DNA from: a virus
DNA length: 34,764 bases
IMG/VR virus record: IMGVR_UViG_3300021964_000238
Location: 1 to 34,764 of that record
Direction: 5' to 3' (one strand)
Below the pieces are notes generated by a model. That model saw only the letters and a list, made by a program, of their open reading frames with translations. It had not been told where the DNA came from and searched no databases. Shown here piece by piece: positions 18,536 through 25,538 of this stretch (positions within the stretch are counted from its first letter, which is position 1; each line of letters starts with the position of its first letter). Made by a program: the position numbers and the translations under genes.

Positions 18536-19130
18536 GGTGTTTCTCCATGTTGTTCATAGCTGGCTTGAAACGGATCTCATGAACCCATTTGTTATACCAC
18601 ATATCAGTGCATAAAGCATTAGTATGATATATCATTTTGGCTTCCATATAGCTAAGATCGCCTTTCATTTCACAAGAGAACAATATGTCGAAATCAAAGT
18701 TCTCTTTACCAACACTCTCTATTTCTTTATTAAGTTCTTGCGATGAACTAGTGTATGCCTTCCAGCTAGTATGCAGTGTTTTCACACCGATATAGCGTTT
18801 ATCATTACGTTTATCAGTAATAACATAAAGGAAGCCATGATGTGACTCATCAAATAGCTTATCGTTGATAATAGTCCAATGACTTTCTACTTCGATATGA
18901 CCTCTAGGGTCATCAGCAATAGTAGGGGTCTTTCCTTTATAAAAGAAAACAGTGATTGGACCTTTATATCCTTTCTTAAGTTTAAATCGTTTCTTATTTC
19001 TACGTTTGCAACGGATTTCTCCGTGTTCTTTAGTGATAACTCCGCACCAGTCATGATCATCGAACTGAGTGATACGAGTTATCTCTACGTTGTGCCAACG
19101 CTCGTGATTATTAAATCTCGAAATAGTCAT
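18510..19130 (-). CDS. GIY-YIG endonuclease, SegE-like
   Basis: 206 aa. Residues 99-190 form a GIY-YIG nuclease domain: GFLYVI (99-104), RYIGVK (112-117, the YIG part), then W123, the KENFDFDILF strand (142-151), LSYMEAK with the metal-binding Glu at E163, and a closing YN (179-180). This order matches the SegE-like branch of putative phage endonucleases. The first 95 residues are a basic beta-rich region, perhaps DNA binding. It sits between the exonuclease and primase-helicase, where T7-like phages keep their junction-resolving endonuclease, which I do not see elsewhere here. It may process branched replicating DNA; a free-standing homing enzyme is the alternative. Confidence 0.78.
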   Translation of the reverse strand: MTISRFNNHERWHNVEITRITQFDDHDWCGVITKEHGEIRCKRRNKKRFKLKKGYKGPITVFFYKGKTPTIADDPRGHIEVESHWTIINDKLFDESHHGFLYVITDKRNDKRYIGVKTLHTSWKAYTSSSQELNKEIESVGKENFDFDILFSCEMKGDLSYMEAKMIYHTNALCTDMWYNKWVHEIRFKPAMNNMEKHLEIVESYT

Positions 19131-19797
19131 CTGAACTCCTTAAGATGTGAATACCATTAGCGGTTTCTAATAGCTTTTCTTTCCAATCAACACGACCAAA
19201 CTTAGCCCTGTATGCTGCAAGAACTCTGTGTTTGCGTCTGCCTAGTGGTACACCTGCAAGCATCTTCTCTGCTTTCTTAGGACCAATCTTAGGTAGTCCA
19301 GGAAGGTTATCAGTTGGATCACCTTTAAGCATCTGAGTCCAGTACAATAGGTCTGCTGTATCAACATCAATATCATAGAAAGTTTCTTTCTTTGGATTGT
19401 AATGCCGACCTGGAATACAATCTAAGTCTTTATCAATGTGTACAACAGTAAACTCTTTATTGAGACTAGCACATTCAGTAGCTTTAATGCGTACCATATC
19501 ATCTGCTTCCATACCATGCGACGGTATAGCTAAGCCTTCTTCAACAATACGTTCCATTAGAGGGCGAAATAACTTAGCGTCATCAGGAGGGTCTTTACGA
19601 TTTGCCTTATAATTAGGACAAAGCTTATAGCGAAAGTTATCTTTACCTCCGCAATAAACAATGTGTTCATCAGACCAAACAGGATCAATCCAGTGTTTGT
19701 GTATGATATTCTTGTAGTTTTCAAATGCTTTATCAAGCGTAGGTTGTTGCCAAGCCGTTTGATAAATGCAACTATCAGCATCAATAATAGCTAACAT
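19111..19797 (-). CDS. 5'-3' exonuclease (T7 gp6 / FEN-like)
   Basis: 228 aa. The acidic residues of the FEN/5'-exonuclease fold are all visible: D6 and D8 at the N-terminus, EADD (E97, D99, D100), IDKDLD (D122, D124), and KGDPTDNLPG (D160, D163) leading into the helix-hairpin-helix LPKIGPKKA. It removes RNA primers and degrades duplex ends from 5', feeding nucleotides and recombination in T7-like phages. It follows the DNA polymerase by 11 bases and overlaps the GIY-YIG gene by 20 bases. Confidence 0.93.
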   Translation of the reverse strand: MLAIIDADSCIYQTAWQQPTLDKAFENYKNIIHKHWIDPVWSDEHIVYCGGKDNFRYKLCPNYKANRKDPPDDAKLFRPLMERIVEEGLAIPSHGMEADDMVRIKATECASLNKEFTVVHIDKDLDCIPGRHYNPKKETFYDIDVDTADLLYWTQMLKGDPTDNLPGLPKIGPKKAEKMLAGVPLGRRKHRVLAAYRAKFGRVDWKEKLLETANGIHILRSSDDYFEI

Positions 19798-19808
19798 AGC
19801 TTTCCTTT

Positions 19809-21626
19809 CTAGTGTACGTCTGCGTAACAGTTACCGATGACACCATCGCCATCCATACACTGTACATTAAATTGTTTAGGTGCTTCTCTGAAAGCCTCAA
19901 TACATATCTCTTTGACACGCTCAGCTTGTTCTTCTTTAACAACCCAAGCCATCTCGTCGTGATAGAATATCACAGGATAGGCATCAATACTTTCTTCTTC
20001 AATCTTTTGCATAGCATAGCCTACAGCCGCTTTACAAGTGATTGCTTCAGCACTTTGTAATAGGTAGTTAAGCGATTGGTGAGCCGATCCAACATATACT
20101 CTACGTCCGTCCAATGCTGGAATAAAGCTATCACCATAGCCTGATTTAGTTTGATTAAATATTTCATCTAGTTTTGATTTTACTTTCCCTAATCCTGGAA
20201 TTGCTGATTGATATTTCTTCTTACTAGCATCTCCGACTTTAGCGTCAGGTTTACCAGTGAGAATAGTGCCAAGCTTGCGGCCACCACCGCCAAATAAATA
20301 GGCATAAAGCCAACGCTTAGCATCACCACGGCTACTCCCAAGAATACCTGCATTATAAGTGTGAATGTCTCCATCTGTTACTTCCTTTGTAAACTTATCA
20401 TCACCAATGTAATGGCATAAGGCTCTCATCTGATTACCAGCTGAGTCAGCACCAACTACTTTATATCCGTCTTCACAGATAAATAGACTGCGCATTTCTT
20501 TACCCCATGCTGCATCAACACTAGGTAAATTAGTTATGACTTCGTGTCTTGCTCTGAATGTAGGCGTACCGATAACCCACATTCTGCCATGTAGCCTATC
20601 TCCCTTACTCTCTTTAAGCCAGCCTTCGAGAATAGACCTTCGCGATCTTGTGGTGTAGTATCTATCGATGTCTTTTCCGATTGAACCGAGAAGTTCAAGG
20701 CTTGTTGTCGTGAGTTTCGGGCTTGTTTTAATAAACTCATAGCCCACTTTCTTGTAGTTCCAGTCATCAGGCTTCCATCCTATACTGTAGAGATACTCTT
20801 TAACTTCTTCCATGTTACCAAGTGTTACTTGTGTTTGATAACTACGTTGAAATGTTTTCTCAGGTGGCCACTCCATCTCATCAGGCTCTTCACCATCGAG
20901 ATACTCAGTAAGCAGTCGCTTAGTTACTGCTGTAAACTTACCTGCCTTAGTGTACTTAGCTAGCTTTGGTTGCTTGTCCACATAAATAGTCATCTCAGGT
21001 AAGTTAGGATGTACACGAGACTCAATCTCTTGCATTTCGTTAGCCATCTCTTCAAGCAGCTTGTTCGCTGCAGGTATATCGAATAGCCAGCCTTTCATTC
21101 TGACTTTAGACTCGAAGATAGCCGCATCATGTTCTGCCCTAAGACCTTTAGCAAGCAAAGGTTTCTTAGTTGATTGGTCTTTAAATTCCTTGAGTAGCAT
21201 CTCATATACTCTTGTATTGAGTTCTACATCTCTAACACAATATGTTAGCATCTCTTGACTGTAATTATCCCAGTCACTAAAGTCTAACTTACTGTATCCA
21301 AGGTATTCACCCCAACCACCAAGACCATGCTTGTGTTTACGCTTATAGTTAAGGGTCTGACTCATAATCCAAGTGTCATATAACTTCTTGTTATAAAAGT
21401 CTTTTCCTGTAAGCTTGTTGAGTATAGCAAGGTCATAACCAATAATATTATGACCAATAAGTGCTTCAGCTTTGTCCATAAGAGCAAAGCCATCTGATAG
21501 TGATAGACACATTTCGTCTTCATCAGAACACTTATATATTGTTTTAGTATCGACATCCTGTAGCACTAAACACCAAATACGTGTGGCATCAATGCCATCA
21601 GTCTCGATATCAAAGACTAGTTTCAT
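19809..21626 (-). CDS. Family A DNA polymerase with proofreading exonuclease (T7 gp5-like)
   Basis: 605 aa, shorter than T7 gp5 (704). Proofreading domain intact: D6/E8 (FDIETD), HNIIGYD (D65), YCVRD (Y129, D133). Polymerase motif A GADSAGNQMR (D394); motif B RGDAKRWLY (R433, K437, Y441); motif C YHDE (H556, D557, E558). Tyr at the O-helix position matches T7 and implies low discrimination against dideoxynucleotides. The shorter length suggests a reduced thumb or thioredoxin-binding insert, so its processivity factor may differ from T7's. Its ATG overlaps the stop of the zinc-ribbon gene upstream (TAATG). Confidence 0.97.
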   Translation of the reverse strand: MKLVFDIETDGIDATRIWCLVLQDVDTKTIYKCSDEDEMCLSLSDGFALMDKAEALIGHNIIGYDLAILNKLTGKDFYNKKLYDTWIMSQTLNYKRKHKHGLGGWGEYLGYSKLDFSDWDNYSQEMLTYCVRDVELNTRVYEMLLKEFKDQSTKKPLLAKGLRAEHDAAIFESKVRMKGWLFDIPAANKLLEEMANEMQEIESRVHPNLPEMTIYVDKQPKLAKYTKAGKFTAVTKRLLTEYLDGEEPDEMEWPPEKTFQRSYQTQVTLGNMEEVKEYLYSIGWKPDDWNYKKVGYEFIKTSPKLTTTSLELLGSIGKDIDRYYTTRSRRSILEGWLKESKGDRLHGRMWVIGTPTFRARHEVITNLPSVDAAWGKEMRSLFICEDGYKVVGADSAGNQMRALCHYIGDDKFTKEVTDGDIHTYNAGILGSSRGDAKRWLYAYLFGGGGRKLGTILTGKPDAKVGDASKKKYQSAIPGLGKVKSKLDEIFNQTKSGYGDSFIPALDGRRVYVGSAHQSLNYLLQSAEAITCKAAVGYAMQKIEEESIDAYPVIFYHDEMAWVVKEEQAERVKEICIEAFREAPKQFNVQCMDGDGVIGNCYADVH

Positions 21627-21826
21627 TAGTTATCCTTTCCATTATCATAATAGGGACTTTTTACTGAGAAAGTCCAATTATCACAAGAGGGGCAGACAAA
21701 CTCATCGCTGAGAAAGTCCAAAGCCCCCTCCATAAAGGGCGTTTTACAGTTATCACAAAGTCTTTCGTTTCTCGATGTCTTGAAAAAGCTCTGCGTTACA
21801 CATTCTAATCCATTCTCTTGCTTCAT
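21626..21826 (-). CDS. Small zinc-ribbon protein just before DNA polymerase
   Basis: About 66 aa from the ATG at 21826; the frame is open to 21898, so the start is uncertain and no good ribosome site marks it. The C-terminal part is a clear zinc ribbon: CDNC, a 19-residue gap, then CPSCDNW. Its stop overlaps the DNA polymerase ATG as TAATG, which supports the frame. It overlaps the preceding 70-aa gene by 74 bases. It could be a free adaptor protein or reach translation by frameshift from the 70-aa gene. No further function visible. Confidence 0.5.
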   Translation of the reverse strand: MKQENGLECVTQSFFKTSRNERLCDNCKTPFMEGALDFLSDEFVCPSCDNWTFSVKSPYYDNGKDN

Positions 21827-21965
21827 CTGATATAGTTTCACCTTTCTTAAGGTATGCTGTAGCCAAGTGATTGCAATTGGGATATCCACAGAACACATCT
21901 CCTATCTTATGTTGATTACACTCTCTTCCTTCAGAGTCTCTATTGTTACATTTCACTATCGTCAT
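21753..21965 (-). CDS. Small cysteine-containing hypothetical protein
   Basis: 70 aa. Four Cys near the N-terminus (residues 6, 16, 26, 31) in the pattern KCNN...RECNQH...VFCGYPNCNH could bind zinc. The rest is a charged helix (ISDEAREWIRMCNAEL). The start overlaps the 44-aa gene by 20 bases. It belongs to the run of short genes upstream of DNA polymerase; role unknown. Confidence 0.6.
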   Translation of the reverse strand: MTIVKCNNRDSEGRECNQHKIGDVFCGYPNCNHLATAYLKKGETISDEAREWIRMCNAELFQDIEKRKTL

Positions 21966-22080
21966 CGTACTCTACCATAGCTATCATAATTTCTTTGCCA
22001 TCAATCTGACAAGATACCCATGCACAACCGAACATGAGTACCTTGAAAGGTGTTGCTAGGAAAGACTGTATATTACTCAT
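21946..22080 (-). CDS. 44-residue hypothetical protein
   Basis: A short frame filling the gap between its neighbours, overlapping the 91-aa gene by 8 bases and the 70-aa gene by 20. The first half is hydrophobic (FKVLMFGCAWVSC) and the end acidic (EYDDDSE). A weak GAAG lies before the ATG. Real by position, since otherwise about 110 bases would be empty in a packed operon; function unknown. Confidence 0.5.
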   Translation of the reverse strand: MSNIQSFLATPFKVLMFGCAWVSCQIDGKEIMIAMVEYDDDSEM

Positions 22081-22348
22081 ATACTTCATAGTATACATCT
22101 CCGTTGTCTCTTATTTTAGTGTCCTCATAATCAGCTACAAAGCGTCTATAGAATTCTAGCTGTGCGCCTGTTAAAGCACCCATGACATCGTTACACTGTT
22201 GGTAGTTAAGACCACCATATTTAATGTAGTGATGTATCATAATAGCAATCAAGTATTGAATTTCACCAGCAGTTCGTGGTGGATGAGACTCAATAGCTGA
22301 TTCAACAAACATAAACGTATTACGGTCTTCCTTAGTAATGTAAGGCAT
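22073..22348 (-). CDS. Conserved phage hypothetical protein (MPYITKEDR...NGDVY type)
   Basis: 91 aa. Begins MPYITKEDR and ends with YEDTKIRDNGDVY, a pair of blocks that I recognise from a widespread family of small phage proteins of unknown function. The middle is helical (EIQYLIAIMIHHYIKYG, then a CNDVMGAL segment). All alpha, soluble. The GGAA-type ribosome site precedes the ATG. In other phages such genes sit among early or replication genes, as here. Confidence 0.7.
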   Translation of the reverse strand: MPYITKEDRNTFMFVESAIESHPPRTAGEIQYLIAIMIHHYIKYGGLNYQQCNDVMGALTGAQLEFYRRFVADYEDTKIRDNGDVYYEVYE

Positions 22349-22360
22349 TGTTATTCCTTT

Positions 22361-22579
22361 CTAGAGTTCGCTTGAGTCTTCGTTCCAGTTACCATCATTA
22401 AGAAGCCCAGCAACGTATTCAACTGATTCGTTACCAATACTTCCCATTAAGTTATAACACAAGTTATAATCATTGTATTGTAAGCTAATATCATCGCACT
22501 TGTTGGTTGCCATAATATCATGGAATACTTCAGTTGCAGCGTTAAGGCTTTTAGTGTATGTATCAAATCGTAATTTCAT
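22361..22579 (-). CDS. Small hypothetical protein
   Basis: 72 aa from the ATG at 22579, chosen because GAGGAGA lies 7 bases upstream; the frame is open further up but without a start signal. Polar, acidic C-terminus (GNWNEDSSE), mixed helix and strand, two Cys. No recognised motif. It lies 12 bases upstream of the 91-aa conserved gene. Confidence 0.6.
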   Translation of the reverse strand: MKLRFDTYTKSLNAATEVFHDIMATNKCDDISLQYNDYNLCYNLMGSIGNESVEYVAGLLNDGNWNEDSSEL

Positions 22580-22589
22580 TTTGTTCTCC

Positions 22590-23027
22590 TCAATCAAAGT
22601 AGTAGGTGCAAGCATCAAGACAGTCTTCGAGTGTATTGTGCTTCTCAGTGTAAATGCTCTCATAGAATGGGTGTATAGAGTCATTTGGATTAGCCCACAA
22701 GATAATAATCTTATTCTTCATGTGAGCAAACATAAGTTCCATTGCAGTGCCAGTGCCACGACCACTAGCTCTGCGTACATCAGCAAGCACTACAGTGCTG
22801 TTAGCAATATCTTGCATGTCCATCTTAAAGATGCGTCTGCACACTGATTGTATTGGCACTCCTTTTTGTTCAAGAGTTAGTTCATCATGGAATGTTACTC
22901 GTCTTGTTGGATCAAGATACTGTATTGCAGCATCATCCAAAACGTTCGACGCCTGAATCCTCCATCCCGTCATCCATTCTTCGGTGCAGTCCTCCATCGG
23001 TCCTGCTAGGTAAACGTAGTTCTTCAT
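22590..23027 (-). CDS. Nucleoside 2-deoxyribosyltransferase-like protein
   Basis: 145 aa. Starts with YLAGPM (6-11), the nucleotide-binding strand-loop of the family, then MQDIANSTVVLADV (71-84) with D73, and SGRGTGTAMELMFA (88-101), where E97 matches the catalytic Glu that carries the deoxyribosyl group; then KNKIIILW. Family members move deoxyribose between bases or hydrolyse nucleoside bonds. Here it may salvage nucleotides beside dCMP deaminase, or act on a nucleotide signal of host immunity; the second idea is speculation. The 3' end of the upstream gene overlaps its start by 95 bases. Confidence 0.75.
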   Translation of the reverse strand: MKNYVYLAGPMEDCTEEWMTGWRIQASNVLDDAAIQYLDPTRRVTFHDELTLEQKGVPIQSVCRRIFKMDMQDIANSTVVLADVRRASGRGTGTAMELMFAHMKNKIIILWANPNDSIHPFYESIYTEKHNTLEDCLDACTYYFD

Positions 23028-23205
23028 CCTGTTTCCTTTCGTTTTCTAGGATATACAACTTTAATTGTTCGATAGTCTTTACACACTTGATATAGTGTTC
23101 ATTACCTGACTTACCTCGCATGGTCATTTCAGACCAATAGTCTGCACAGTCAGTAAGGCTATCAATGCTTGGTTGCAAACTCTTTCTCAACATCTTTAAC
23201 CGCAT
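22933..23205 (-). CDS. Hypothetical protein with long overlap into the deoxyribosyltransferase gene
   Basis: About 90 aa from the ATG at 23205 (another ATG at 23193). It is the only sound reading of 23028-23161. The middle is helical and contains a CVKTIEQLKLYILENERK stretch; the tail, in the region shared with the next gene, is rich in Gly, Asp and Arg and looks unstructured. It overlaps 95 bases downstream and 44 upstream, both large for this phage. Function unknown. Confidence 0.5.
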   Translation of the reverse strand: MRLKMLRKSLQPSIDSLTDCADYWSEMTMRGKSGNEHYIKCVKTIEQLKLYILENERKQDEELRLPSRTDGGLHRRMDDGMEDSGVERFG

Positions 23206-23482
23206 CTTCAAATTGCTCCTTTAGATCTGAAGAGATTGATAAGTTACCGTCTTCATCTACTACTATTAGTTTCTCTTGCATTGCTTCAAAGCAAACACCT
23301 GAGAATTGTAGAAAGAAGAAGACGTATTGCTCGCTATCTAAGATACTCTGTAGTTTATCACCACCAATAGTAATCCAAAGAGCAACTATACTCATTTCGA
23401 GTAATAGCTGCTCATCGTTTTCTAATTCTACTTCAATGGTTTTATCACGGAGTCTTGATTGAAAATCAATTACATCACCCAT
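23162..23482 (-). CDS. Acidic hypothetical protein downstream of SSB
   Basis: 106 aa. Very acidic (many Glu and Asp), with a hydrophobic core segment about residues 30-70 containing two aromatic clusters (FFFLQF). No membrane topology or enzyme motif is convincing. Its ATG overlaps the stop of the first single-stranded-DNA-binding protein as TAATG, so the two are made together; it could be an SSB partner, by position only. Confidence 0.6.
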   Translation of the reverse strand: MGDVIDFQSRLRDKTIEVELENDEQLLLEMSIVALWITIGGDKLQSILDSEQYVFFFLQFSGVCFEAMQEKLIVVDEDGNLSISSDLKEQFEDAVKDVEKEFATKH

Positions 23483-23973
23483 TAAAAGTCTACCGAAGCA
23501 TCTCCCTCACCATCAGGTGCATCCCCAATAATGTCAAAGTCTGTGCCTGAGTCTGGCGAATATACCTTGTGATTAACTACTTGTACCTTAGAGATAATGC
23601 TTGATACACCTTTACGTCCACCAACATCATATGGATACTGGAATAGCATAACGTTACCTACTGAACCGTTACCAATAGTTGCACCATCAATAGGCTGTTT
23701 AGCACCATCGACTACATCTGGTGGTGTATTCTTATCACCATCTTTCTTGATAGCCTTACGCTTAAGGTTTGCCTTCCAATACTTACCATCATCATCGTCC
23801 TCTTGTTTAATAGTAAGGTAGAAGTCTTCCTTCCATTTCTTTGCTGTGTCTTTATCCCGTGTACGGATCTGAAGCTCCCACTGTAGTGTGCCGAAAGGCT
23901 CTACAGGCTTGCTGAGTTTTGCCCAATGCATTTCCGCATCACGAATAATTACTGTACGTTTATCATCAATCAT
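23482..23973 (-). CDS. Single-stranded DNA-binding protein, T7 gp2.5-like (copy 1)
   Basis: 163 aa with an OB-fold-like pattern of strands. Features: basic centre (KYWKANLKRKAIKKDG), the block ATIGNGSVGNVMLFQYPY (98-115), and an acidic tail ending Asp-Phe (GDAPDGEGDASVDF), the usual protein-docking tail with a terminal aromatic residue in gp2.5-like proteins. It should coat single strands at the fork and recruit polymerase and helicase. A second, shorter paralogue lies at 27359-27823 with the same central block. AGAGGA precedes the ATG. Confidence 0.82.
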   Translation of the reverse strand: MIDDKRTVIIRDAEMHWAKLSKPVEPFGTLQWELQIRTRDKDTAKKWKEDFYLTIKQEDDDDGKYWKANLKRKAIKKDGDKNTPPDVVDGAKQPIDGATIGNGSVGNVMLFQYPYDVGGRKGVSSIISKVQVVNHKVYSPDSGTDFDIIGDAPDGEGDASVDF

Positions 23974-24103
23974 TTTTATAATCCTCTAATTTGATTTCAT
24001 TGTTACATGAGTAGCAGTATAGCCTCCCAAGCTCTGCTAAAGCTTGAGAGACATATTGTTTGTTTTTACAGTGTTTACAAGTTATTTCCTTTCCTGTAGG
24101 CAT
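23966..24103 (-). CDS. 45-residue zinc-ribbon protein
   Basis: Short frame with CKHC (residues 9-12) and CYSC (30-33) spaced by 17 residues, a classic zinc ribbon, plus a charged C-terminus. GAGG lies 10 bases before the ATG. It overlaps the end of the DUF3310-type gene by 29 bases and the start of SSB by 8. The paired CxxC motifs make it a credible gene despite its size. Confidence 0.65.
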   Translation of the reverse strand: MPTGKEITCKHCKNKQYVSQALAELGRLYCYSCNNEIKLEDYKND

Positions 24104-24365
24104 CAATAGCCTCCTTGACTATCTCGTTTACTTCTTCAGGCTTAGCACCTTGCCCTACCATCAGATGAGAGGTATACCAAAGGACTTTACCTAGCTCTTG
24201 AGTCTTACTATCTTTCTTACCATATCGCATAAGATACTTATAGATTTGACCCATCAAGTGTGACTCAACACCTACAAAGTCTTTTAGTAGGTAGACCATC
24301 AAGTTCATGTATTGATAGCCAGGCACTATGTCTTTATAGTGCTTTGGACTAACTGCTTTCTTCAT
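24075..24365 (-). CDS. DUF3310-type protein (T7 gp1.7-like)
   Basis: 96 aa from the ATG at 24365, with AAGGAA about 10 bases upstream. The pattern SPKHYKDIVPGYQY followed by IYKYLMRYGKKD and LGKVLWYTSHLM fits DUF3310 (P-x-H-Y, then a K-Y-x-x-R-x-G-x-K helix, then a paired helix). In T7 the related gp1.7 is a nucleotide kinase acting on dTMP and dGMP. A role in nucleotide metabolism suits this operon but is inferred from the family. Confidence 0.65.
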   Translation of the reverse strand: MKKAVSPKHYKDIVPGYQYMNLMVYLLKDFVGVESHLMGQIYKYLMRYGKKDSKTQELGKVLWYTSHLMVGQGAKPEEVNEIVKEAIDAYRKGNNL

Positions 24366-24507
24366 TCTGAGTTCCTTTCTCTTCAATGTAGTTCTTTAGA
24401 GCCGTTATGAACCCCAGCTCTAATATCTTAGCAACTTCTTCATCCTCCATAACTACTTGTATGGTTACAGAGCCGTCACCATTGTCCTCGTAGTGTGTTA
24501 CTTCCAT
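24349..24507 (-). CDS. 52-residue acidic hypothetical protein
   Basis: Starts at 24507 behind AAGGAAAAG and ends inside the next gene (17-base overlap). Sequence is acidic with a possible strand-helix fold (GSVTIQVVMEDEEVAKILELGF). Its ATG overlaps the stop of the small membrane frame upstream as TAATG. No family recognised. Confidence 0.6.
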   Translation of the reverse strand: MEVTHYEDNGDGSVTIQVVMEDEEVAKILELGFITALKNYIEEKGTQNEESS

Positions 24508-24617
24508 TACTTTTCCTTCTTAAACCTATGCTTAAAGAACACTACTGTGTTAAGCCCTGTATTAAGAGTTACCATAGCTAGTAACCACCAATGAGTCCAC
24601 GAGTCTAACCATTCGAT
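24507..24617 (-). CDS. Small membrane protein, probable non-ATG (ATC) start
   Basis: A 36-residue frame begins IEWLDSWTHWWLLA and continues through a hydrophobic stretch to a basic end (FKHRFKKEK), typical of a one-pass membrane peptide with the basic end inside. It ends as TAATG at the next gene, and a perfect GAGGAG lies 8 bases before the ATC at 24617-24615. No ATG, GTG or TTG occurs in the open part of this frame before the hydrophobic segment. So either ATC is used as start, or a base is wrong here. Without this frame the 97 bases would be empty. Confidence 0.4.
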   Translation of the reverse strand: MEWLDSWTHWWLLAMVTLNTGLNTVVFFKHRFKKEK

Positions 24618-24784
24618 TGTTCTATCTCCTCTACGTTCATTACTTCTTCGTTCTTATAGTCAGTTTCGTGTACATCCTCGAAGTTACCTGCCCATAAGTT
24701 ATCTACAGCGTCATCTTTAGTTTCAGCATTTACATAATACTCAGTTACTACTGTAGACTCAGTTATCACTCTAAACATTTTCAT
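24605..24784 (-). CDS. Small acidic protein, paralogue of its upstream neighbour
   Basis: 59 aa from the ATG at 24784. The pattern FRVITES...EYYVNAETKDDAVDNLWAG, strand-strand then helix, resembles the 57-aa product encoded just upstream (YYVDVEAETEDKAIEDYYENG), so the pair probably arose by duplication. The Y-x-V-x-A-x-x-x-x-x-A pattern recalls DpnD/PcfM-type small proteins of mobile elements, a weak match. Very acidic C-terminus. Confidence 0.6.
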   Translation of the reverse strand: MKMFRVITESTVVTEYYVNAETKDDAVDNLWAGNFEDVHETDYKNEEVMNVEEIEQSNG

Positions 24785-24944
24785 TATAAACACTCGCTTC
24801 CACTACATAGTTTTCTATTACTCTTTCACCATAAGGATCACCACCATTCTCGTAGTAATCCTCAATGGCTTTATCTTCTGTTTCAGCCTCTACATCTACG
24901 TAGTAGCCTGTGTGTTCACTTATCAAGAGTTTGTAAGTAGGCAT
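24771..24944 (-). CDS. Small acidic protein, first of a paralogous pair
   Basis: 57 aa, starting at 24944 with AAGGAAA 7 bases upstream. Two strands followed by an acidic helix (VEAETEDKAIEDYYENG) then a strand-rich end. Overlaps the next gene (its likely duplicate) by 14 bases and the preceding gene by 29. No catalytic residues evident. Confidence 0.6.
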   Translation of the reverse strand: MPTYKLLISEHTGYYVDVEAETEDKAIEDYYENGGDPYGERVIENYVVEASVYNENV

Positions 24945-25236
24945 CTATAGTTTCCTTTCCTATTGCCTTTGCAAGACCTCTATCAGCATCACCTAACTCA
25001 GAGGTGAGACTATCTGCTTTATCATGGCTTGACCCAATAAACTCGTCAAAGATCTTATCGTCTTCTATTGAGTCTACAAGACTGAAGATATCCATAGCCT
25101 TAAGGTATGCAGCTTCTATCCTGAGATAGTCTCTTATCTTCTTGTCTTCTACTTTATTCTTAAAGAATGTATCCCAGTTAATGTAGTTCCGTGATACATG
25201 GCTTAAGTATTTTTCTCTTAGTTCATCATAAGTCAT
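24916..25236 (-). CDS. Acidic helical hypothetical protein
   Basis: 106 aa from the ATG that overlaps the stop of the preceding gene (TAATG at 25238-25234); an in-frame GTG three codons earlier is less likely. Mostly helical with many Asp, Glu and Lys. No Cys, no membrane segment, no known motif. Confidence 0.6.
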   Translation of the reverse strand: MTYDELREKYLSHVSRNYINWDTFFKNKVEDKKIRDYLRIEAAYLKAMDIFSLVDSIEDDKIFDEFIGSSHDKADSLTSELGDADRGLAKAIGKETIDAYLQTLDK

Positions 25237-25538
25237 TACTTCCACTTTCTGACTGTGTCTTCCATCATAGTGTACGCTGTAGGCACTGCATTAGTCAGCC
25301 TCAAGACCCTATCTCTGTGTAGCTCATAGTTCTTACTGTTTGGTGTATAGTCTAGTATGTCATTGGTCATTGGACTAGGGTTCTTGACAAAGAGAGTTAC
25401 TCGTTTACGCATAGGACTAAAAGTCCAGATGGCACTCTTAGTTTCATAAGCCACCCCTCCTTCATCAGTAATCCTTTTTACTTCTTCATAAGTTCTGATC
25501 ATGTAGTTGGCTTGTTTATGGTTAAGTACTTTACGCAT
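25236..25538 (-). CDS. Basic hypothetical protein
   Basis: 100 aa. Basic throughout (many Arg and Lys), with a strand-rich middle (AIWTFSPMRKRVTLFVKNP) that may be a small beta fold, and a helical end. Starts 8 bases inside the end of the gene upstream. Could bind nucleic acid; not recognised. Confidence 0.6.
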   Translation of the reverse strand: MRKVLNHKQANYMIRTYEEVKRITDEGGVAYETKSAIWTFSPMRKRVTLFVKNPSPMTNDILDYTPNSKNYELHRDRVLRLTNAVPTAYTMMEDTVRKWK

